Of a DNA stretch of 64,000 nt, positions 8,723 through 17,017 are shown one piece after another. The stretch's first letter is position 1, and the number at the start of each line of letters is the position of its first letter. A program made the position numbers and the translations under genes. The stretch is from the NCBI GenBank assembly GCA_050261515.1, contig JBLNDJ010000052.1, positions 62,001 to 126,000 of the forward strand. Direction: 5' to 3'. This DNA is from JBLNDJ01 sp050261515 (GTDB lineage Bacteria; Acidobacteriota; Terriglobia; Bryobacterales; Bryobacteraceae). The notes below the pieces were generated by a model, which was not told where the DNA came from, did no database searches, and saw nothing but the letters and a program-made list of their open reading frames with translations.

Positions 8723-10300
8723 CTACCGGAACACGATGATGTCGTTCAGGCCGATGTCCGGACCCTTGGAGCCCGGGTACGGCTCGCCGCGAACCACCAG
8801 CCGCACGGTGTGGGCGGTGTTCGTGAGCCCGAACTTGAACCAGACGGCCTCGCCGCCTTTGGCGTGGTCTTCGTCCGGATAGACGTCGACGGTGGAGTCG
8901 AGCTTGCCGTCGAGGTAGACGTCGGCCTTGCCGCCGTTCGGCAGATACGGGCCCACAACGATCGCGCCCGTGCCTTCGAATTTCACCGTGGCCTCGGCGC
9001 CCTTCTCACCGCTGGTGCGCTGCACGATGGCGGCGCGCCTCTGCTGCTTCTCTTGTTTCCAGTTGCCCTTGAACGACCAACGCGCGTCGGCGACCGAGAT
9101 GCGCTCCACGGTCGAACCGTAGTCGTCCCACAGGGCGAGCTTCGGCGGCTTGGCGGCCTGCGTTTTGATGATGGCCTTGTCGCCTTCGATACGTCCTCCG
9201 GTCCGCTGGATCACGGCGGAGGCGCGCTTCATGGTGCTCTCGACGATGGTCTTGAACGAGAAATCCGTGTAGTCGAATTTCTTGTCGGCGATCGCGGGGA
9301 TTCCGGACTTCCACTCGTCGGGGATGGCCTTATAGCCGGTCATGACGCCGAGGATGCCCGCGGCGCTCGACGGATTACAGTCGGAATCCTGCCCGCAGCG
9401 CGTGCTGATGTTCATGGTCTTGCCCATATCGCCGCGGCCGTAGAGGAGGCCGAGCGCGATGTAAGCGCCGTTGATCTTCGCGTCGATGTTGAAGGGCCGC
9501 ATGGCGCCTTCAGGGCAGGGTTCGCGCCGGTTCCACTTGTCCTCGATCTGGTTCCAGACCTTGATCCAGTCCTGGGGGTTGTCCTTCGACCACTGGAGAA
9601 CATCCTTCATCATGAGGCCGTAAGGGCTCTGGGCCGGGATGCAGGCGACGCCGGCTTCGACGACCTTCCGCGGATCGTTCTCGAAGAACGCGGCGGCGTA
9701 CATGCAGGACACGAACATGCCGCCGTAGATGCCGTCGCCGTAGTTCATGACGCGGCCGGCGCGCAGGGCGATGTCGCTGGCGGCCTGCGGCAGGCCGGGC
9801 GTCATCATGCCGATGAAGTCGGCTTCGATCTGAAAGTCGATATCGTTGGCGTGGACATTATATTTCGGGGTTCCCGAGAGGCTGCCGGGCACTCCGCGCC
9901 GGAGCGCGCGGCGGGCGGCGAGGTTGGCGTGCCAAAGGCTGTACTTGGCGTTTTTGAACGCCGCGCCGAAGTCGTCGCTGGTGGCGTCGAGACCCTTGTC
10001 GTCGAGGACCTTGGCGAAGGTCATGTCCACGTAAAGGTCGTCCTGCGTGAGGGAATTGCTGACGCGATCGGGAGTCCATTTCGGGATCGCGCTGTCCTTC
10101 ATGATGACGCTGTTGGAGCGGAATTCGGTGGGCGCGCCGTAGCTGACGCCGATCATCTGGCCGGCCCAGCCGCCCTCGATTTTGTCGCGGAGAACGGCGA
10201 GGGAGATTTCTTTCGTGGCGGATTTTGTGGAAGCCGCGACGAGAACCAGGGCGACCGCGGCGATACCAGCGGGAATTGCGATTTTGGGCATAATGGTCAT
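8723..10300 (-). CDS. Exported ADP-ribosylglycohydrolase-family protein with C-terminal beta domain
   Basis: 525 residues from the ATG at 10300, which has AAAGGA upstream; a second ATG lies three codons on. A signal peptide is followed by the ADP-ribosylglycohydrolase fold. Metal-site motifs are QDD at 86-88, HANDID at 150-155 and GQDSDC at 303-308, matching the TDDT- and DxD-type ligands of the family. Residues 370-525 form a separate segment with KFEGTGAIVVGP and a YLDGK turn, like a carbohydrate-binding beta-sandwich. Known members remove ADP-ribose or hydrolyse related N-glycosidic bonds; the substrate of exported members is unknown to me. It is first in the operon, just downstream of the promoter and operator. 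Confidence 0.85.
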   Translation of the reverse strand: MTIMPKIAIPAGIAAVALVLVAASTKSATKEISLAVLRDKIEGGWAGQMIGVSYGAPTEFRSNSVIMKDSAIPKWTPDRVSNSLTQDDLYVDMTFAKVLDDKGLDATSDDFGAAFKNAKYSLWHANLAARRALRRGVPGSLSGTPKYNVHANDIDFQIEADFIGMMTPGLPQAASDIALRAGRVMNYGDGIYGGMFVSCMYAAAFFENDPRKVVEAGVACIPAQSPYGLMMKDVLQWSKDNPQDWIKVWNQIEDKWNRREPCPEGAMRPFNIDAKINGAYIALGLLYGRGDMGKTMNISTRCGQDSDCNPSSAAGILGVMTGYKAIPDEWKSGIPAIADKKFDYTDFSFKTIVESTMKRASAVIQRTGGRIEGDKAIIKTQAAKPPKLALWDDYGSTVERISVADARWSFKGNWKQEKQQRRAAIVQRTSGEKGAEATVKFEGTGAIVVGPYLPNGGKADVYLDGKLDSTVDVYPDEDHAKGGEAVWFKFGLTNTAHTVRLVVRGEPYPGSKGPDIGLNDIIVFR

Positions 10301-10310
10301 ATGCAGTCCT

Positions 10311-10324
10311 TTGAACCGGTTCAA
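10311..10324. promoter_or_regulatory. Perfect palindromic LacI-family operator
   Basis: TTGAACCGGTTCAA is a perfect 14-bp palindrome with the central CG usual for LacI/GalR operators. It sits about 3 to 16 bases downstream of the predicted transcription start of the minus-strand operon and touches its Shine-Dalgarno sequence. A LacI-family gene begins 165 bp away, divergently. Binding here should block transcription. Confidence 0.85.
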
Positions 10325-10333
10325 ACCACGCCC

Positions 10334-10362
10334 AAGATATCACTGGTCGGGGAGGTTGTCAA
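10334..10362 (-). promoter_or_regulatory. Sigma-70 promoter of the minus-strand sugar operon
   Basis: On the minus strand TTGACA (10362-10357) is a perfect -35 box. A 17-bp spacer follows, then TATCTT (10339-10334), which matches the -10 consensus at four of six positions. The predicted start near 10327 places the palindrome at 10311-10324 immediately downstream. Confidence 0.75.
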
Positions 10363-10488
10363 AGGCTGCGGGAGGCGCGCTGAGAGCCGGCCGCGGGCCG
10401 GGGGCACTGCCTTATAGCGAGATCGAGATTGCCAAGTCGCTCTGATGCGAATAGACTCGATGGCGGCGCGAAAATAGTGGAATATTCC

Positions 10489-11568
10489 ATGGCAACGATT
10501 AAGGAAGTTGCGAAAGCCGCGGGAGTTTCCGTCGGCACCGTGTCGAATGTGCTTTCCGGGAACGTCAGTGTGAGCGAGGACCTCCGGGAGCGCGTCAACA
10601 CCGCCATCCGCGAGCTCGACTACCATCCAAACCACGTTGCCCGCAGCCTCAAGGTGAAGAGCACCAAGACGCTGGGGATGGTCATCTCCGACATCACGAA
10701 CCCGTTCTTTCCGCAGGTGGTAAGGGGTGCGGAAGATGCCGCTTTCGCGCAGGGCTACTTCCTGATCACGTTCAATACGGACGACCGCGTGGAGCGCGAG
10801 CGGCAGGTGTTGTCGATGCTCCGCTACCGCCGCGTGGACGGACTGCTGCTCGTGGTGGCGCCGAGCGACGGGGACAGCTCGCACATACGGAGCACGGTCG
10901 AGGCGGGAATACCGGTCGTCTGCCTGGACCGCATCCCGCAGGGCCTTCCGGTCGATTCGGTGTCGGTAGATAACGTCAAGGGCGCGCGCATGTGCGTCCA
11001 GCACCTGATTATGCGAGGGCACCGGCGCATCGCCATCATCACCGGCTCGATGGCGCTCCAGACCGCGAAGGGACGGCTCCGCGGATACGAACTCGCGCTG
11101 CGCGACGCCGGAATCGCGATCGACCGCCGGCTTGTGCTCGAGGGCGATTTCCGGCAGGAAAGCGGATACCGTTTGGGCAAGACCCTGCTGTTGAGCCACC
11201 GGCCGCCGACCGCGCTTTTCGTCTCGAACGGGATGATGACGATGGGCGTGCTGCAGGCCATCGAGGAGCTTGGCCTCGTTTGCCCGGACGACGTGGCGCT
11301 GGCGACTTTCGACGATTTCCCGCTTTCGGCTGCGTTCCGGCCGCACCTGACCGCGGTCGCGCAGCCGGGCTACCAGATCGGCTTCACCGGCGCGAATCTT
11401 CTGATCGACCGCATTCATGGCAAGGGCGAAGGCGAAAAACACGTGAACCTGCTGCTCGAGCCGGACCTGCACGTGCGCGAGTCGTCCGCCGGCGGGCGGT
11501 TGTCAGCCGGCGCGGGAGTTCAGTCCCGCCTGTTCGCAGCCCCGCCCAAGAAATCCGGCGGGGCTTAA
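10489..11568 (+). CDS. LacI-family transcriptional regulator
   Basis: 359 residues from the ATG at 10489. The N-terminus TIKEVAKAAGVSVGTVSNVL is the LacI helix-turn-helix, followed by the hinge segment PNHVARSLK. The periplasmic-binding-protein-like sensor domain spans about 60-335 (MVISDITNPFF, DGLLLV, GHRRIAIITG, ATFDDFPL). It lies between the divergent sugar operon and the TonB receptor gene, and operator-like sites are present in both promoters, so it most likely represses both until a sugar or sugar phosphate binds. The last 25 or so residues go beyond the usual end (VRESS) and are encoded by hairpin-forming DNA. A 12-bp palindrome, TGGAATATTCCA (10478-10489), touches the start codon. 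Confidence 0.93.
   Translation: MATIKEVAKAAGVSVGTVSNVLSGNVSVSEDLRERVNTAIRELDYHPNHVARSLKVKSTKTLGMVISDITNPFFPQVVRGAEDAAFAQGYFLITFNTDDRVERERQVLSMLRYRRVDGLLLVVAPSDGDSSHIRSTVEAGIPVVCLDRIPQGLPVDSVSVDNVKGARMCVQHLIMRGHRRIAIITGSMALQTAKGRLRGYELALRDAGIAIDRRLVLEGDFRQESGYRLGKTLLLSHRPPTALFVSNGMMTMGVLQAIEELGLVCPDDVALATFDDFPLSAAFRPHLTAVAQPGYQIGFTGANLLIDRIHGKGEGEKHVNLLLEPDLHVRESSAGGRLSAGAGVQSRLFAAPPKKSGGA
11538..11565 (+). terminator. Hairpin at the end of the lacI-family gene
   Basis: AGCCCCGCC (11538-11546) pairs perfectly with GGCGGGGCT (11557-11565) across a 10-base loop, and the stop codon follows directly. There is no T-tract, so it may be a factor-dependent terminator or a dispersed repeat element that became part of the coding end. 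A smaller hairpin (GCGGGA/TCCCGC, 11512-11529) precedes it. Confidence 0.5.
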
Positions 11569-11614
11569 AGACCCGCGCGGCCTGAAGCCCGCCCGCCTCA
11601 CAAGCCTCCCCCCC

Positions 11615-11643
11615 TTGACATAGCGGCCGAACTGCAATATACG
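11615..11643 (+). promoter_or_regulatory. Sigma-70 promoter of the first TonB receptor gene
   Basis: TTGACA (11615-11620), a 17-bp spacer and TATACG (11638-11643, four of six matches) give a good sigma-70 promoter. The predicted start is near 11650. The same layout, with an operator just after the start, is seen in the divergent operon. Confidence 0.7.
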
Positions 11644-11651
11644 TGATTCGG

Positions 11652-11663
11652 TGAATCGTTTCA
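11652..11663. promoter_or_regulatory. Second LacI-type operator, TGAATCGTTTCA
   Basis: It matches the core of the perfect operator (TGAACCGGTTCA) at 10 of 12 positions, including both TGAA/TTCA arms and the central CG. It starts about two bases after the predicted transcription start of the receptor gene. Confidence 0.65.
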
Positions 11664-11713
11664 GAGCGGCCCGGGTTCGGCCGCCCTGGATCCGCACTTT
11701 CCAAGGAGAGTTT

Positions 11714-14700
11714 ATGCGTGCAGTAGCAAAAGTCGCCACGTTAGCGATCGTTCTGGCGCTCGGACTCCAGGCGCAAATGGCGATCCCCTCGCGGGTGGTC
11801 GGCAACGTTACCGACCCGCAGGCCGCGCTCATCCCCGGAGCCGACGTGCTCCTGCGCAACGTCGATACCGGCATCGAGATGAAGTCCAAGACCGGTGAGA
11901 ACGGCGAATACGTTTTCCCGAACGTCATCCCGGGCCGCTACCGTGTGACTGTCACATCCCCCGGATTCAAGCGGGCGCAGTCGCAGGTGAGCCAGCTCGA
12001 GAGCGGCGCCACGATGCGTCTCAACATCATCATGGAAATCGGCGAGGTGACCGAGCAGGTGACCGTCGAAGCAGCCGCGCCGCTGGTACACACCGACGAC
12101 GCAGACGTGAACACGGTTCTGGCGAACAAGATGGTCCAGGACATTCCGATCATCGGGCGCAACTTCCTGAACTACGCCTCGGTGATGCCGCAGTTCAACA
12201 GCGGAACCGGCGACGACAGCCGCGCCGCGTGGGGCCTGGCAAGCTCCAGCATGCCGAACGGCAAGGTCATGAACCTGGGCGGCACCGAGTACGGCGTCGG
12301 CTACTACGTCGATGGCGTGAACAACTCCGATAACTGGGTGGAAGGCCCGACGACGAACGTCAACATGGACGCGGTCCAGGAAGTGAAGGCCGATGTCGTG
12401 AACTACTCGGCCGAGTATGGCCGCGACGTGGGCCAGCTCAGCATCGTCACCAAGTCCGGCACCAACGCGCTGCACGGCACCGTGTACGACTACCGGCAGG
12501 TCAACGGCCTGAACGCGCGCGCGCCCTACGACAAGTTCCTCGATCCGGAGCGCGGGCGCGACGGCTGGCACCAGGACCAGTACGGCTTCACGGTGGGCGG
12601 CCCGGTTTTCATTCCGAAGGTGTTCGATGGCCGCAACAAGGCGTTCTTCTTCGCGAGCTGGGAGCGGCTTCGCCGCCGCGGCCAGTCGACGTTCTTCGCC
12701 TACACGCCGACCGAAGCGGAGCGGGCGGGCGACTTCAGCCAGTGGCTCGAGCGCTACCCCGGCGACCCGTCGATGGTTATTTACGATCCGTTCTCATTCA
12801 ACGTGGACACGCAAGAGCGGACGCCCTACCCGAACAACGTCATTTCGAACGTGAACCAGCGGGCCGCGGCTTATCTCTCGCATTTCCCGATGCCGAACTA
12901 CACGTCGCCGATCTCGTCGGAGATCTCGAACTACCGCGGCTCGGGCGCCACCGGCGTCAACAACGACAACTTCGCGGGCCGGTTCGACTATTGGCTGGGC
13001 GAGAAGGACCGCATCTATTTCAAGTACACGCGCGACACCGGCTCCCGGATCAACAAGGCCGGCCTGATTCCTGAGATGACGCTGGGCAACGGCGCCGTCC
13101 ACAAGACCCAGGACTTCAGCGGCCACTGGATCCACACGTTCTCGCCGACCCTGAACAACGAAGCGGTGATCGGCTACATGCGCGGCAGGAACCTCTCCGA
13201 GGACCCGGCCGTGATCGACCGGCTCATGAGCGTCGACTGGTATACGAGCCTGTTCGAGAACATCACGACGCCCGGCGCCGGCCTGACCAGCTTCGACAAG
13301 AGCCAGCTCAAAGTGGATAGCGATTCCATTTACGCGCTCTGGCTCGGCGGAAGCTTCGGCTCGCTCAGCCTCGGGCCCAACGAATACTGGTATCAGGTCG
13401 TCCCGCAGCTGCAATTCGCGGACCACCTGACCAAGATCTGGGGCCGCCACACCCTCAAGGGCGGCTTCACGTACTTCCGCCGCGACGAGCGCGACAACGA
13501 CATCATCCGTTGGGTGGGCATCTGGGGCGGCTACACGGGCCGCGGTCCCGATGCGAACGACGGCTCGGGCTGGAACTACCTGGCCGAGTTCATGACGGGC
13601 GCGGTCACGGAGATGACGCAGCGCACGTACCTCAAAAACAACGAGGACGCGAGCCTCTTCTTCCGCATGCCGGAATACGGCGCTTACTTCAACGACACGA
13701 TCCAGGTGAATTCGAAGCTCACGATGAACGTCGGGCTGCGCTACGACATAGCGCCGCAGGGCTTCAGCGTGAACAACTACTGGGGCGTGCTGGACCAGAG
13801 CTACCCGGGATGGCGGCTGGCGATGCCGGGCCTGACTCCGGGCGTCAAGAACCCCCCGTTCCCGTCCGACAAGAACAACTTCGCTCCGCGGTTCGGATTC
13901 GCGTACCGTCTGAACGACAAGACCGTGCTGCGCGGCGGCTACGGCCTCTTCTACGAGACCGGCCGCTATAAGTTCATCGACCAGATGTTTTTCAACGCGC
14001 CCGGCTACGGCGGGTCTTATTACAGCTCGGCCGATTACGCCGGCATGAACGGCATGGATCCCAACGAGGCGTATTTCACGCTCGACAACAGCTTCCCGGC
14101 CGCGCAGGCGATCAACAAGGGCGACTGGCCGATTCCGCTCGGCGACAAGGGCGGACTGCTCAGCCCGCGCCAGGACACGACCACGATCGATGCCCTGACG
14201 CCGATCAACCCGTACATGCACCGCTACAGCTTCGACATCCAGCGCACCCTGGGCAAGGACGCGATGGTGTCGATCGGCTACGCGGGCTCGCGCGGGCGCG
14301 ATCTCACGCGCGGCTCCGACCTCAACCTCCCGCCCGAGGGCACCTACCGGAACAGCAACGACTTCCAGATGGCGCGCCCGCTGTGCCGGGAAAACGCCGA
14401 GTGGTGCGACCGCTTCGGCTCGGTGATGGCCATTCATCACGACGGCTACAACGACTACAACGCCATGGTCCTGAAGTTCGAAAAGCGCTACTCGAACGGC
14501 CTGGCGCTGTCGGCGCACTGGACGTGGTCGAAGATGACCGACATCACGTTCAACAACAACGGCTACGGCAACACGTCCGAGATCGGCGGCCAGTGGCACC
14601 TCGACTGGTCGCACGCCGAATCCGACGCGAACCATCCTCACCGCGTCGTCGCTGTGATCAGCTATGAGCTTCCGTTCGCGAAGGACCTGAAAGGCTGGAA

Positions 14701-15187
14701 GAAGTGGCTGCTCGACGGGTGGCAATTGAATGCCATCCCGACGTTCGAGAGCGGCCGCGCCATGACGGTTTACAACGGCGACACGAGCAGCCGCGACTAC
14801 ATGGGCGACGTGCCCACGCGCACCTGCAACGGCAACCTGTCGGGCGGCGACCGTACTTTCTGGCGCTACTTCGATACGAGCTGCTTTGTGAACCCGGCCG
14901 ACTCGAACGGCGACGGCATCGCCGACCACCGCGGCAACGCCGGGCGCAACATCATTCGCGGCCCCGGAATCAATAACTGGGACGCGTCGGTGTTCAAGAA
15001 GCTCTACATCGCCGAAGGCAAGAGCCTCGACTTCCGCTGGGAGATGTTCAACGCATTCAACCATACCCAGTGGTCGTGGGTCGGGACGGTGAACGACGTG
15101 GCGACCAACCCGTTCACCGAGTTCGGCCGGGTCACCGGCGGGCGTCCGGGCCGCGAGATTCAGTTCGGCATGAAATTCATGTTCTGA
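11714..15187 (+). CDS. Oar-like TonB-dependent outer membrane receptor with carboxypeptidase-regulatory-like domain
   Basis: 1157 residues from the ATG at 11714, preceded by AAGGAGAG. A signal peptide (MRAVAKVATLAIVLALGLQAQ) is followed by a carboxypeptidase-regulatory-like domain (about 25-110: VVGNVTDPQAALIPGADVLL to GRYRVTV). A plug domain (about 120-260, with YYVDGVNNSDNW and STVTKSGTN-like SIVTKSGTNALHG) and a long beta-barrel follow. The C-terminal strand ends in Phe (FGMKFMF), as is usual for outer membrane barrels. It probably imports a glycan fragment for the flanking hydrolases. The LacI-type operator in its promoter ties it to the divergent operon. Only about 130 bp separate it from the next gene. 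Confidence 0.9.
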   Translation: MRAVAKVATLAIVLALGLQAQMAIPSRVVGNVTDPQAALIPGADVLLRNVDTGIEMKSKTGENGEYVFPNVIPGRYRVTVTSPGFKRAQSQVSQLESGATMRLNIIMEIGEVTEQVTVEAAAPLVHTDDADVNTVLANKMVQDIPIIGRNFLNYASVMPQFNSGTGDDSRAAWGLASSSMPNGKVMNLGGTEYGVGYYVDGVNNSDNWVEGPTTNVNMDAVQEVKADVVNYSAEYGRDVGQLSIVTKSGTNALHGTVYDYRQVNGLNARAPYDKFLDPERGRDGWHQDQYGFTVGGPVFIPKVFDGRNKAFFFASWERLRRRGQSTFFAYTPTEAERAGDFSQWLERYPGDPSMVIYDPFSFNVDTQERTPYPNNVISNVNQRAAAYLSHFPMPNYTSPISSEISNYRGSGATGVNNDNFAGRFDYWLGEKDRIYFKYTRDTGSRINKAGLIPEMTLGNGAVHKTQDFSGHWIHTFSPTLNNEAVIGYMRGRNLSEDPAVIDRLMSVDWYTSLFENITTPGAGLTSFDKSQLKVDSDSIYALWLGGSFGSLSLGPNEYWYQVVPQLQFADHLTKIWGRHTLKGGFTYFRRDERDNDIIRWVGIWGGYTGRGPDANDGSGWNYLAEFMTGAVTEMTQRTYLKNNEDASLFFRMPEYGAYFNDTIQVNSKLTMNVGLRYDIAPQGFSVNNYWGVLDQSYPGWRLAMPGLTPGVKNPPFPSDKNNFAPRFGFAYRLNDKTVLRGGYGLFYETGRYKFIDQMFFNAPGYGGSYYSSADYAGMNGMDPNEAYFTLDNSFPAAQAINKGDWPIPLGDKGGLLSPRQDTTTIDALTPINPYMHRYSFDIQRTLGKDAMVSIGYAGSRGRDLTRGSDLNLPPEGTYRNSNDFQMARPLCRENAEWCDRFGSVMAIHHDGYNDYNAMVLKFEKRYSNGLALSAHWTWSKMTDITFNNNGYGNTSEIGGQWHLDWSHAESDANHPHRVVAVISYELPFAKDLKGWKKWLLDGWQLNAIPTFESGRAMTVYNGDTSSRDYMGDVPTRTCNGNLSGGDRTFWRYFDTSCFVNPADSNGDGIADHRGNAGRNIIRGPGINNWDASVFKKLYIAEGKSLDFRWEMFNAFNHTQWSWVGTVNDVATNPFTEFGRVTGGRPGREIQFGMKFMF

Positions 15188-15204
15188 TTGCCCGCCCCTG
15201 TGGG

Positions 15205-15263
15205 GCAGGTTGCCAAACCTGCGCGGCGGTTGTTAACTGCCGCCGGGCCGATTAACAATCGGC
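15205..15263. repeat. Cluster of short hairpins between the TonB receptor gene and the next gene
   Basis: GCAGGTT/AACCTGC (15205-15222, 4-base loop), GGCGG/CCGCC (15225-15244) and GCCGATT/AATCGGC (15247-15263, 3-base loop) follow each other. An eight- to nine-base T-tract is found further on, near 15292-15300. The block could attenuate transcription between the receptor and downstream gene, or be a dispersed palindromic repeat. The GGCGGTTGT segment recurs at the C-terminal end of the LacI-family gene. Confidence 0.5.
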
Positions 15264-15314
15264 TCGCGGGTCTGGCGACCGGCCCCACTGTGTTTTTTTT
15301 CAAGGAGTCTTTCC

Positions 15315-16886
15315 ATGTTCCGAATTCACACTCTCGCAATCGTCTTTTGCGCGGCGTCTTCGCTCGCGCTTTCCGCCGCGCCCAAGGCTAAGCTGAGCCG
15401 CGCGGCGCTCGAAGATAAAATTCGTGGCGGCTGGACCGGGAAGGCGTGGGGCGTCGCCTACGGCGGGCCGACCGAGTTCCGCTGGCAGGGGCGCATGATC
15501 GAAGGGCCGCTCGCGCTTGAGCGGGAAGGCCTGAACCGCCTGGCCGGCCAGGACGACATGTATGTGAACATGGCGCTGCTGAAGGCGCTCGCCGATCACG
15601 GGCTCGGCGCATCGCGCGAGGATTTCGCGAAGGAGTTCGCCTACGGCGGCTTCCTGCTGTGGCACGCCAACGGACAGGGGCGGCAGAACCTGCTGGCCGG
15701 CATCGCGCCCGACCGCGCGGGCCATCCCTACTACAGCCCGCACGCCGACGACATCGATTTCCAGATCGAGGCGGATTTCATCGGGCTGGTTTCGCCCGGC
15801 CTGCCGCAGGCGGCCGAGAAAATCTGCGACCGCGCCGGCCACCTCATGAACTATGGTGACGGCTATCACGGCGGCGTGTTCGTGACGGCGATGTACGCCG
15901 CGGCGTTCGTGGATAACGACGTGAACCGCATCGTCGAGAACGGCATCCGCGCGCTGCCCCCGGACAGCGGCTACGCACGCATTCTGCGCGACGTGCAGGC
16001 GGGGTACAAGAAGTACCCGTCGGACTGGAAAGCCACCTGGCGCATGCTCGAGGAGAAGTGGAATCACGATAAGTGCCCCTGGGGCGCAAACCAGAAATTC
16101 AACATCTCGGCGAGCCTCAACGGCGCTTACATCGCGCTCGGTCTGCTTTACGGGCAGGGCGATTTCCTGAAAACCGTCGAGATCGCGACCCGCGCGGGCC
16201 AGGATTCGGACTGCAATCCCGCCAACGCGGGCGGCGTGGTCGGCACGATGCTCGGCTTCGAAGGGCTGCCGGCGTCCGTGCGCGCCGACCTGAAGCCGCA
16301 CATGGATACGAAGTTCGATTTCGCCCCGTTTTCGCTCAATTCGGCGACGAAGGAGTGCCTGCGGCTGGCGATGGAGAACATCAAGGCGAACGGCGGCCGC
16401 GTGACGGGCGACGGAGTTGAAATCGCGGTCCAGGCGTTCCGCCCGAAGGCCGGCCCGACGGAGGTTTCGTTCCCGAGCCTGAAGCCGGTGGCATACATGG
16501 AAGGCGGCGACGCGCGCATCGAGCGCCGGGGCGAGTGGGTCAAGACCGGCACAGCCGAGACGACCTACCGGGCGAAGAACGCCGGCGATTCGATCCGCGT
16601 GAAGTTCGAGGGGACGGCGATTTACGTCCAGGGCGATGCGCGGCACGACCAGGGGATTCTCGAGTACCTCATCGACGGCAAAACGGCGGGGACACGCGAC
16701 ATGTACCTGCCCAAACAGTGGACGCGCGCGGACCAATCCACGGCCGTCTGGGTGACTGGCCTCGCCGACGGCCCCCATACGCTGGAGGTGCGCGTGACGG
16801 GCAAGAAGAACCCGCAAAGCGACGGCATCGGGATCGGGCTGGGGCGCGTGGTGAGCTACCGCGGAGCGATCGCGCCGCTGCCTTAG
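15315..16886 (+). CDS. Second exported ADP-ribosylglycohydrolase-family protein
   Basis: 523 residues; the ATG is preceded by CAAGGAG. A signal peptide ends near residue 21. Family metal motifs are QDD at 79-81, HADDID at 143-148 and GQDSDC at 295-300. The C-terminal part (about 385-520) again looks like a beta-sandwich, with KFEGTAIYVQGD and YLIDGK. It is a clear paralogue of the gene at 8723-10300 and shares its two-domain plan. It follows the TonB receptor on the same strand, so the receptor may import or bind the product. The glycosidic bond it cuts is not known. Confidence 0.85.
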   Translation: MFRIHTLAIVFCAASSLALSAAPKAKLSRAALEDKIRGGWTGKAWGVAYGGPTEFRWQGRMIEGPLALEREGLNRLAGQDDMYVNMALLKALADHGLGASREDFAKEFAYGGFLLWHANGQGRQNLLAGIAPDRAGHPYYSPHADDIDFQIEADFIGLVSPGLPQAAEKICDRAGHLMNYGDGYHGGVFVTAMYAAAFVDNDVNRIVENGIRALPPDSGYARILRDVQAGYKKYPSDWKATWRMLEEKWNHDKCPWGANQKFNISASLNGAYIALGLLYGQGDFLKTVEIATRAGQDSDCNPANAGGVVGTMLGFEGLPASVRADLKPHMDTKFDFAPFSLNSATKECLRLAMENIKANGGRVTGDGVEIAVQAFRPKAGPTEVSFPSLKPVAYMEGGDARIERRGEWVKTGTAETTYRAKNAGDSIRVKFEGTAIYVQGDARHDQGILEYLIDGKTAGTRDMYLPKQWTRADQSTAVWVTGLADGPHTLEVRVTGKKNPQSDGIGIGLGRVVSYRGAIAPLP

Positions 16887-16895
16887 GGAAAACAG

Positions 16896-16930
16896 GGACG
16901 CAGAGGAATCTGCAGGGTTTCTCTGCGTCC
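16896..16930 (+). terminator. Inverted repeat after the second ADP-ribosylglycohydrolase-family gene
   Basis: GGACGCAGAG (16896-16905) pairs perfectly with CTCTGCGTCC (16921-16930). It follows the stop codon by about ten bases, and related CTCTGCG units continue to 16946. It could end transcription before the tRNA gene. No T-tract follows, so a dispersed repeat is also possible. Confidence 0.5.
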
Positions 16931-16978
16931 TCTGCGTCTCTGCGGTAGATCTTATAGAATCGATGAAGTACCCCGCTC

Positions 16979-17017
16979 GGGCGGTTAGCTCAGCCGGTTA
17001 GAGCGCCTGCCTTACAA
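16979..17017 (+). pseudogene. tRNA-Val(UAC), 5' half, split at the anticodon loop
   Basis: GGGCGGT (acceptor), TA, GCTC/GAGC D-arm, CCTGC (5' anticodon stem) and loop CTTACAA with anticodon TAC are all normal up to position 38. The proper 3' half (GCAGG stem, T-arm and ACCGCCC with encoded CCA) is found 4.9 kb downstream at 21,953-21,990. Joining the two gives a perfect cloverleaf of 77 bases including CCA. The gene was therefore cut by insertion after the anticodon loop. Confidence 0.92.

Noticed and set aside
10478..10489. 12-bp palindrome TGGAATATTCCA at the start codon of the LacI-family gene as an autoregulatory operator
   Set aside because: It does not resemble the two operators found nearby (no TGAA/TTCA arms, no central CG). 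It may be chance, so it is mentioned only in the gene entry.
12794..15064. Long antisense open frame (756 codons) opposite the first TonB receptor gene; similar ones opposite the other two receptors (23425-25650 and 33289-35661)
   Set aside because: They are shadow frames of high-GC coding DNA: rich in Arg, Val, His and Ala with no domain, while the sense strands have clear receptors with signal peptides and ribosome binding sites.
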